Notes under the pieces: generated by a model | Seen by the model: the letters and a program-made list of their open reading frames with translations, nothing else | Databases searched by the model: none | What the model was told of the DNA's origin: nothing | Shown: one piece after another, positions 21,620 through 32,660 of the stretch | Position numbering within the stretch: position 1 is the stretch's first letter | Layout of the letters: each line of letters begins with the position of its first letter | Source: Polyrhizophydium stewartii | Lineage: Eukaryota; Chytridiomycota; Chytridiomycetes; Rhizophydiales | NCBI GenBank assembly: GCA_027604665.1 | Contig: JADGIZ010000060.1 | Coordinates: 1 to 32,660, forward strand | DNA length: 32,660 nt | Direction of reading: 5' to 3' | Program-made: the position numbers and the translations under genes

Positions 21620-23643
21620 ATGTCGACCGCGACCGTGCAACAGCTGCGACCGACCCCCGCGGTGCCGCTCAACGAGAGCGTGTCGGTGCTGCAGGCGGCC
21701 GGGTACATGGCTGCCAAGCGCTGCGACGCGCTGCTGGTCGTCGACAACGCGGGCGAGCTTGCCGGCATCGTCACCGACAAGGACATTGCGTACCGAGTCG
21801 TTGCCGCGGGGCTCGTGCCGCGCACGACACCCGTCGCGGCCGTCATGACGCCGCACCCGGTGTCGGTCGCGATGGACTCTGCCGCCGGCGACGCGCTGAA
21901 CCGCATGGTCGCCGGCCGCTTCCGGCACCTGCCCGTTGTCGAGGACGCGGCCGACGACGGCGATGACCTGCTGCTGCTCAACGCCGGCGCCGCCGACACC
22001 ATGTCGTCACTCGAGTCGCTGCGCGCGCTGCGGACGGCGGCGTCGCCGTCGCCGCCGGCGACGACCTTCGCCGTGCTGGACATCACAAAGTGCCTGTACG
22101 AGGCGCTGGACAAGCTCGAGCGCGCGCTCGACTCGTCGGCGCAGCGCGCGGCGGCTGCCGCCGCAGCAGCCGTGGCCGCCGCCGAGGGCGCCGCCGCCGC
22201 TTCGGGCAAGGCCCGCTCGACCGTCTCGGGCACGCCGTCGTTTGTGCAGTTCACGCAGAACCTCCGCGACCAGCTTGCGTGCCCAAGCCTGGGCACGACG
22301 CTCGACCTCGACATCACGGCGACGCCGATGCTGTCGGTGCACTGCTCCGTGCTCGAGGCCGTGCAGCGTATGAAGGCCGCCAAGGAAACGGCCGTGCTCG
22401 TTTTCGAGCCGTCGCCAGAAGACCCGCTTGTTGCCGGCGGCAGCCTTGCGGGCATCTTCACGACCAAGGACCTCGTCCTGCGTGTGCTTGCGGGCGGGAT
22501 GGACCCGGCCACGACACCCATCGCTCGGTGCGTCTCTGTCCCACGCCCGTTCGTCCGCCTGACCCCGCGAGTCTGCTGCCGGCCTGCTGCTCTCGCTGAC
22601 CACCAACACCACCCCGCCAATCCACGCCACGTGCGACGCCACCACGGCCGGATCCAACGCCCAGCGTCATGACCCCGCATCCGGATTGCGTCACGCCCGA
22701 GACCACCATCATCGACGCCCTCAAGAAGATGTACTCGCACCGCTACTTGCACCTGCCCATCGTCAACGACGAGGGCGTCGTCTGCGGCATGGCCGATGTG
22801 CTCAAGCTGACATACAGCATCCTCGCCGAGCTCACGCGCATGGAAAACGGCCAGTCGGGCGAGGGCCCGCTGTGGAACAAGTTCTGGGAGGCTGCCTCGG
22901 GAGACCGCCCCGGCGACATGCTCATGCGGCCGCAGTCGCCTTTTGACGCCTCCGAGTCGTCTGCAAGCCAGTATGTGCCTGGCGCGGCCGGCGGCCACCA
23001 GATGGGAGCGGCCTCTTCGCGCCATCGCAAGGCCGGCAGTTGGGAAGACGACCGTGAGACGATCCTGCCCGACGACTCTGCGTCCGTCATTATCCCCGCC
23101 GGCGCGCCAGGCACGGAGCGCAAGCACAACCCTGACCAGGAGTTTGTTTTCAAGTTCAAGGATGACGTTGCCAAGAAGACGCACCGCTTCAGCTTCAACA
23201 TCTTTGATATTGACGGCCTCCGCGCCTTTGTGGCCTCCAAGATCGCCAACAGCGCCGGCCGGCCCATCTCGCCCGACGAAGTGCACCTGTGCTACCTCGA
23301 CGACGAGGGCGACTCGATCCACCTCGCCAACAGCCGAGACCTCGAGGACGCCGTCATCATGGCCCGCTCTCTTGCCTGGAAGCGTCTCGTGATCATGTTG
23401 GACCGCTCGCGAATGGCCGACGGCAAGACGCCCAAGTCGCCCACAGGCCCGGCAGACGACCGACTCGGCGCCGTGCCTCAGTCCCGTCCCGCAAGCTCGT
23501 CCACGGGCAAACCGATCCAAGCCGTTGCTCCCAGACACCCCGGCGATGTCCAGCTCAAAGACATGGAGGTGATTACGCCGCTACTGCTCGCTGCCGGCCT
23601 CGCTGTGGCCGGTGCGTTCCTTCTCGGCAAGGCTTTCAGGTGA
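21620..23643 (+). CDS. mug70: CBS-PB1 domain membrane-anchored protein (mug70-like)
   Basis: Fungal protein with four CBS motifs and a PB1 domain, like fission yeast Mug70; exact role unknown. Exons are 21620-22527 and 22665-23643, with a 137-nt intron, coding 628 residues. CBS1 begins LRPTPAVPLNESVSVLQAA, followed by AGIVTDKDIAYRVVAAGL and PVAAVMTPHPVSV. CBS3/4 continue to LAGIFTTKDLVLRVLAGGM, then VMTPHPDCVTPETTI after the intron. Such adenosyl-binding pairs usually sense nucleotides. The PB1 domain starts EFVFKFKDD and contains FNIFDIDGLRAFVASKI and CYLDDEGDSIHLANSRDLED. A C-terminal hydrophobic helix (LLLAAGLAVAGAFLLG) suggests a tail anchor. An alanine tract interrupts the linker. Family members often have 50 or more residues before CBS1, so an upstream exon may be missing. 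Confidence 0.88.
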
Positions 23644-23679
23644 TGCCATGGCAGTCTGAACACAAGCCTCGTTGCGTTG

Positions 23680-23732
23680 CCCCCCCCCCCGCACTCTCTG
23701 GTTGTGACAAATCGAACTGCATTTCCAATAAA
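23680..23732 (+). terminator. 3' region of mug70-like gene: C11 tract and AATAAA
   Basis: A run of eleven cytosines (23680-23690) and a canonical AATAAA at 23727-23732 lie 40-90 bp after the mug70-like stop. The hexamer is a plausible poly(A) signal on the plus strand. The facing MHYT gene stops at 23913. Confidence 0.5.
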
Positions 23733-23912
23733 GCAATTTCATTTCAAACTTGTTGCTTGTATGCAAAGCCCAGGGCGAGTTCAAGAAATCAAGGCCTGAC
23801 ACTGTCGAGCAAGCGTTTTGAGTCCGCTTGCTCCCAGCAGCAGAAGTAGCAAAATATCGCCTCGGCAAAACGAGAGGTAGCCATGTGCCTGCGAATCGCA
23901 GTCGTTCGAGTC

Positions 23913-25775
23913 TCAGTCGACCTTGAGCATATGAAAACCAACGGCCAGAATCACGAGCTCGAGCGAAAAGTCGATTTGCGCACGGATCGTCTCGATAAGC
24001 AGGCCGCCGACGGCGGACGGGTTCTTGGCAAAGTAGCCATCGTAGTCAATGTCAAGCGGGTTCTGGTCGAGCTCGTACGAGACGCCGGCCATGCCCGTAT
24101 AGTGCAGCGAAAAGACCGCCACGCCGATGATGAGCGGAGAGATGAGGCGCTGGGTTTTGCCCTTGAGGAAGAACAGGATCCAAAGACCCGCGGTGCCGAC
24201 GACGACGCCAATAATGATGGCCAGCAGCACAATCTTTGGGTTGTGTGTCATGCGCACGCCCGGAATGGTCATGGAGGCCACGCCGCTGTAGTGCATCGCG
24301 GCAGCGCCGAGGCCTGTGATCACGCAGCCCGTCAGAAAAATGATCTTGCGGACCAACGAGATCTTGAGGAAGCTTGTTTTCTCGAGATTGAGGGTCGCAC
24401 CGACACCCGCGTCCTCCGAGTTGGTGGAGTTGGTGCTGTTGGACGTAGGGACGGCGCCGGTTGACTTCAAGGCTGACGGAGGGCTGACCGCGGAAAGGCG
24501 CGGAATATTTGGCATCATGTCGACGACGCTAGGGCGGTTGCGGCTCTGAATAGCATCGCTCATCTGCTTGGTGTCTCGCACGGGCTTGTGCAGTCGCTCC
24601 TGATAGCGCTTCATGATCTTGGGTAGGTTTCCGGCGTCGGTCCGCGCGTGGATCATGCCGACGCCAAACGCCGCAACGAGAATGCCGATGAAGACGGTCA
24701 CAACGGCAATGAAGAGCGACAGAGCCGTCTGCCCTGCCTCGTAGTAGATGGGCAGAATCATAAAGTACTCGTTGCCCATGCGCTCGGTGTAGGGGTCGTA
24801 GATGGGCAGCGACGAGTTGATGTGCTTTGGATGCACGTAAAAATGAAGTGCATGCATGCCGAGAAAGTGCATTCCCCAGATGCCGCAGCCGCCGAGCGCA
24901 GTCGCGATGAGCAGGATCGAGATGATGATCTTGGAGTTGATGCGCATGTACACGTAGAGCTTTTGAAGATACTTGTTCTTCATGCGCGGAGGCTTCCCGA
25001 GCAGCTCCATGACATTCATGGCAAGGTATGTGCGGTACACGCGGAGCAGTTGGTTCTGTTCAGGATAGCATGGCATCGTCAGCGACACTGGGCGCGTACT
25101 CTGGTAGGGGTCGGTCATTGCGGCAAGCGAGGTGTGGGAGACGCCAGATACATGGATAGCAATCCGCGAGTATGACCGCTCGCGTGAGAGAGCGATGAAT
25201 AGCCCAGGCGGCAAATATCGGGCCGCTATTCATCAGATCGCTGCGCTCGAATCGATCGATCGCGTCGAAATCGCTGCGGACCTCGATGCGCGGCATCTCA
25301 TCGGCTGGGCTATCCGAGGCAGAGTCGACTGCAGTGCTTGGAACACGCTGCGCCTGCGTGCCGCGACTTGGGAGGGGGTGCAGTGGGAGCTCGGTGCAGA
25401 TACGCAGCATATGTCGCAGCGAGAACGACACCCGAACTGTGTGCGGAAGAACAATGTCTCGGTGACAACAGCCAGATGCCACCGCAGTGTCGCACGCAGA
25501 ACAGCCATGGCGTGTTTCTGCAGGCGGCGCGGCGTGCTGCTCCGACTGCATATCATAGTCGGATATGGCCATCCGCGGCCATGTGCCTCACTAAAGCAGC
25601 TGTGAAGGTGGGGGATCTATGTTGTGCTGGGCAGGAGACTCACCAAGACCTGTATGCCCGTGTATGCACCGAGTACGGCCGTCCAGTAGGATACGAAGAC
25701 GAGGAACAGGTCGTACTCGACCAAAAACTCATAGTCTTCCGTCTCGTGTTGATAAACCACGAGTCCGCCAGTCAT
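23913..25775 (-). CDS. MHYT-domain seven-helix membrane protein
   Basis: Polytopic protein with the MHYT domain, proposed in bacteria to sense O2, CO or NO through metal held by the conserved Met/His residues. Exons are 25775-25644 and 25055-23913, coding 424 residues. Exon 1 holds the acidic N-terminus and TM1 (YDLFLVFVSYWTAVLGAYTG). Exon 2 gives the other helices with the three repeat motifs MHFLGMHAL (residues 106-114), MHYSGVASM and LHYTGMAGV. A loop of about 90 residues between helices carries SNSTNSTNSEDAG. No output domain follows, so signalling must use a partner. The 588-nt intron is much longer than others here; the acceptor (CCTGAACAG) sits just after a CTGAC-type site. An additional small exon in this intron is possible. 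Confidence 0.85.
25056..25643 (-). other. Unusually long (588-nt) intron in the MHYT gene
   Basis: The interval between TM1 of the MHYT protein and its next exon. Most introns here are 50-120 nt. Within it are stop-free frames of about 170 codons (minus) and 157 codons (plus). Neither has a recognisable motif or membrane segment. I see no snoRNA boxes or tRNA fold. Confidence 0.55.
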
Positions 25776-26117
25776 GTCAGCACGCCGACAGCTGTTTGTG
25801 TGCGTGCGTGTGTATCTGATGCTGCGGCAGGCCGTTCAGAGGGTGATGCGGTCTTCACGCTTTCCAGCAGGCTGTCGGGGAAGCTTTTGAAAATGCACCG
25901 TACGTCGGAAAATATCAGCTGTTGAGCTCTCGAGTGGACGCGACCGCGATCCCGATGCGCGCGCAACACGCGGGCGATCTAAAGTGAGCCTGTTTGCCGC
26001 TTTTCCATCGCCTTGGGATGGAAATTGCCTACCTGCGCCAGGGAGGATAGAGTTGAGGAGAGTGTGCGTGCTGAATTGTACACGGTGCCTCGCTGAAGTT
26101 GCCTGAAGGGTACAGAG
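25776..26117. other. Upstream region of the MHYT gene
   Basis: About 340 bp upstream of the MHYT start with a short GT-rich stretch near 25795-25815 (gtgtgcgtgcgtgtgtatc). It presumably holds its promoter and 5' UTR. No gene recognised. Confidence 0.4.
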
Positions 26118-26576
26118 TTGGCCGCAATGGCGTTTCGTCTCATGGGAGATTGGGCTCATGGTCAGAGCCCGCCACGAGACGTGGCGATGGCGGGAAAAGG
26201 AACGCGCGCGAGCGAGCTCGAAGCCTGCCCTTCATCCAAAGGCGGCCATTTCATTCAAGGGAAAAAGAAGCTCACGCCTACCCACAGCCTGCGCGAACGC
26301 CTTTCTTTCAGAGAGCGGTCACGCCGTCTGAACGGCGGACATCTCGACACTCGAAGGATTTCCACGCGAATCTCGAGTCTGGACCGCCACTATGACCAGA
26401 CGCGCGTGCCTGTTCCGCAGACAAACATGGTCAAGTCAAGGATGCTTCTCAAGGCTCTCAGGTTCAGGCAGGCCCGCTATCGAGCCATGTTTGCTGGTTG
26501 GAATGGCCGAAAGCTTGCCGATTGTCGCAAGTGTACGCTGACTCATCGTGATGCCATACTCAAGCGCGGCGCATGA
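26118..26576 (+). CDS. Hypothetical basic protein (doubtful)
   Basis: An open frame of 152 codons in an otherwise empty stretch between the divergent MHYT promoter and the Whi5-like gene. The product is strongly basic with ordinary amino-acid variety (for example LRERLSFRERSRRLNGG and LLKALRFRQARYRAMFAGW). It is followed at 26607-26620 by a T12-AG stretch that looks like a strong 3' splice site, and then by another short basic frame ending near 26740. A spliced plus-strand gene is therefore conceivable, but no family is recognised. The local base composition is less GC-rich than neighbouring exons. It may be non-coding. Confidence 0.22.
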   Translation: MAAMAFRLMGDWAHGQSPPRDVAMAGKGTRASELEACPSSKGGHFIQGKKKLTPTHSLRERLSFRERSRRLNGGHLDTRRISTRISSLDRHYDQTRVPVPQTNMVKSRMLLKALRFRQARYRAMFAGWNGRKLADCRKCTLTHRDAILKRGA

Positions 26577-26606
26577 TACTCGCGCCAGAGTACTCAGAAT
26601 GCCCTC

Positions 26607-26618
26607 TTTTTTTTTTTT
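26607..26618. repeat. T12 homopolymer (poly-A on minus strand)
   Basis: Twelve T residues followed by AG, about 105 bp downstream of the minus-strand Whi5-like stop. On the minus strand it reads as a poly(A) run. It could be a slippage tract, a splice acceptor on the plus strand, or the mark of an old retrocopy. Confidence 0.7.
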
Positions 26619-26723
26619 AGTCAGCTGTGAAGATCAGACAGGCAAGGCAGAGAAAGTGGAGAAGGCTTGTTGACAGCCGATCTGATGTGTTGGCTGCAGA
26701 TTGGCAAAACAGAAAAGAGCAGA

Positions 26724-27893
26724 TCAAAACCCCGAGCTGATCCAGGCGTCAAGATCAGCCGTCGTGGTTGGCCACTGAAACGCCACGGGCATATGTGCCT
26801 GCAGAGGTGCCGGCTGCGGTAACGTCGCTGCATGCTCGAGAAGAGACGGAAGGCTGGAGTGGGCGGCAAATGAACTTGGCTCTGTAATCCTATCCGCGAG
26901 CTGCGACAGCGCAAATGCCGAGTTGGCAACGAGACCTGCGGCAATGTGACTCCATGAGGTGCCGCCGGTGGGCTGCAGCTCGAGCGCAGCGGGAAGCGGA
27001 GAAGGATTCCGAGCTTGTTGCCCAGATGGCGTCGCCACCGAGCGCTCTTGAGGGGAGAGGAGCCCTTGCGAAACCTGGCTGGCGGGCCGTGCTACGGCTA
27101 TTGAGCTCAATCTTATGCTGGACACGAGATGAGGGATATCTGTGCGGCTGTCTTGCTCTTCTTGGAGCGCAGCCAAACAAGTTATGCTTCGTCGCCGCTG
27201 TGAAGACAGAGACCTTGCACGGGTTCTGTTGCGCGCATCCTCGCGCATGCGCGATGAAGCCGAGCGCGAGCACGGCATAGAAACCGGCGACACGTCGCTT
27301 TGCGTGCGTTGCCTTGTGCCGCACGCCATCGAGTACAGGTCCATGCCAGCAAACTCGGGCATTCGGGAAACCTCGCTGATGGGCCTGGCGGACAGGCCGT
27401 GTCGGACCTTGAAGAGAGCGAGTCGCAGGCGGAAGGACATGCGAGGCAGCGCCGCCGATGCCTGGATGACGGCGGGCAGAGGGCGATCAAAGACGACTCT
27501 GTCAGCAACTCGCAATGCGCATCCGCGACGGCCAAGGGACCGCACGCATAAACCCGCACGTGCCTTCCTAAGCAGCAGTGGATCAATGCGAGCGGCCTTG
27601 CGGACGATGCGCAAAAGTGACTTGGCCTTGGCCAACGCGGCCGGCGGCGCGGGCGGATCGCCCGGCATCATCCGCGCAGATGCGGTTGGGCAGGCTCGGT
27701 CGCCGCGAGGGCCGCCCCCGATGTCGGCGCAACCGGCCGAGCTGCGCCGCAGGTTGTCTCGTCGGGCCGGGCCGGCCTCGAGGTTGTGGCACATGGACGC
27801 CGCCGCCGTAGACACCGCGGGCTGGGCGGTGTGGCAAGCCGGCTGGTGGTGGCAGCGCTGGCAGCCAGCCGAGCGCCAGAGTGCGTCCGCCAT
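26724..27893 (-). CDS. Whi5/Nrm1-like G1/S transcription repressor candidate
   Basis: Long open frame; the first in-frame ATG is at 27893 (389 codons). Most of the product is Ser/Ala/Arg-rich and disordered. At 27440-27360 it has MSFRLRLALFKVRHG, then LSARPISEVSRM, which fits the GTB motif of fungal Whi5/Nrm1 repressors (pattern RLxLAxxKVxxxxxxxP) that binds SBF/MBF-type G1/S factors. The protein ends with a hydrophobic/acidic tail, PTTTADLDAWISSGF. The true 5' end is unresolved: a minus-strand ATG at 28170 opens an attractive frame (MNLADTADASTLCLDLPILD), but I could not join it in phase. An in-frame intron may lie near 27500-27560, where a CTGAC site sits before AG. The family rests on one short motif. 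Confidence 0.5.
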   Translation of the reverse strand: MADALWRSAGCQRCHHQPACHTAQPAVSTAAASMCHNLEAGPARRDNLRRSSAGCADIGGGPRGDRACPTASARMMPGDPPAPPAALAKAKSLLRIVRKAARIDPLLLRKARAGLCVRSLGRRGCALRVADRVVFDRPLPAVIQASAALPRMSFRLRLALFKVRHGLSARPISEVSRMPEFAGMDLYSMACGTRQRTQSDVSPVSMPCSRSASSRMREDARNRTRARSLSSQRRRSITCLAALQEEQDSRTDIPHLVSSIRLSSIAVARPASQVSQGLLSPQERSVATPSGQQARNPSPLPAALELQPTGGTSWSHIAAGLVANSAFALSQLADRITEPSSFAAHSSLPSLLEHAATLPQPAPLQAHMPVAFQWPTTTADLDAWISSGF

Positions 27894-28170
27894 ACTCGGG
27901 TGGTCGTCAGACACGCGGGCGAGCGAGTCGAGAGTGATGGCGGGCGGCGAGGAGACAGCCCCGCAGACTGCAGCGAAGGGCGATGCTGATCGGACGGTGC
28001 CGCAATAGCACAAGCCCCAGCAGCAAGGTGTGCGAGTAGTGGCGGCAGTGGTGCGGCTCTGGGGCGGTGGTGCGGGCGCCTGCGTCGTCCGAGAGGGCAA
28101 AGAGACAGGGGTCGAGGATGGGCAGGTCCAGACAGAGGGTGGAGGCGTCAGCAGTGTCCGCCAGGTTCAT

Positions 28171-32660
<4,490 letters not shown>

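Noticed and set aside
21592..23538. Minus-strand open frame of about 648 codons
   Set aside because: Exactly antisense to the CBS-PB1 gene and crosses its intron. The sense strand has clear domains.
26118..26740. SFI1-type centrin-binding repeats in the basic plus-strand frames
   Set aside because: Only two weak Trp-containing matches (AMFAGWNGRK, LAADWQNRK) at irregular spacing; not enough for repeats.

Overview
The window is GC-rich, intron-rich eukaryotic DNA, most likely from a zoosporic (chytrid-type) fungus. Several genes have fungal family layouts: an FMP25-type RCC1 protein, a mug70-type CBS-PB1 protein, an MHYT membrane protein, and a protein with a Whi5/Nrm1-like motif. It also carries an apparent CFAP144/FAM183 ciliary gene and a divergent centrin-like gene, which fit a flagellated fungus rather than a yeast or mushroom. 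Introns are mostly 50-120 nt with gtgcgt/gtgagt-type donors and a CTGAC-like branch site near the acceptor. I placed exon edges by reading frame continuity and by recalled family conservation; no alignment was run.

Layout. Positions 1-16153 hold nine genes, all on the minus strand and head to tail: the 5' part of a BIG-type SEC7 ARF-GEF (cut by the left end), proteasome beta-4 (PRE1), mitochondrial radical-SAM HemW/RSAD1, the ER P5A-ATPase SPF1, the E2 enzyme RAD6, TIM13, an unknown 668-residue protein, CFAP144 and the centrin-like protein. Most gaps are only 24-148 bp. A divergent promoter at 16154-16266 leads to a small plus-strand gene. A probable relic of a Fanzor-type nuclease (16992-17392, minus) follows, then a DHHC palmitoyltransferase (plus) that converges on FMP25 (minus). 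FMP25 and the mug70-like gene are divergent, with start codons 24 bp apart. Next come the MHYT protein (minus), a poorly resolved stretch, the Whi5-like gene (minus), AMMECR1 (plus), a 70-residue LYR microprotein (minus) and the 3' part of a BIG-type SEC7 gene (minus, cut by the right end).

Most genes are conserved housekeeping genes of membrane traffic, ER and mitochondrial biogenesis, protein turnover and cell-cycle control, and there is no obvious metabolic cluster. The most striking large-scale feature is that the two ends carry complementary, non-overlapping parts of a SEC7-type protein in the order and orientation expected if the ends were joined. This suggests a tandem repeat unit, a circular molecule, an assembly effect, or two neighbouring paralogues. 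Other points of interest are the nuclease relic, very small start exons, a conservation-supported GC-AG intron, very tight divergent promoters, and a free-standing fungal counterpart of the human MIEF1 upstream-ORF microprotein.
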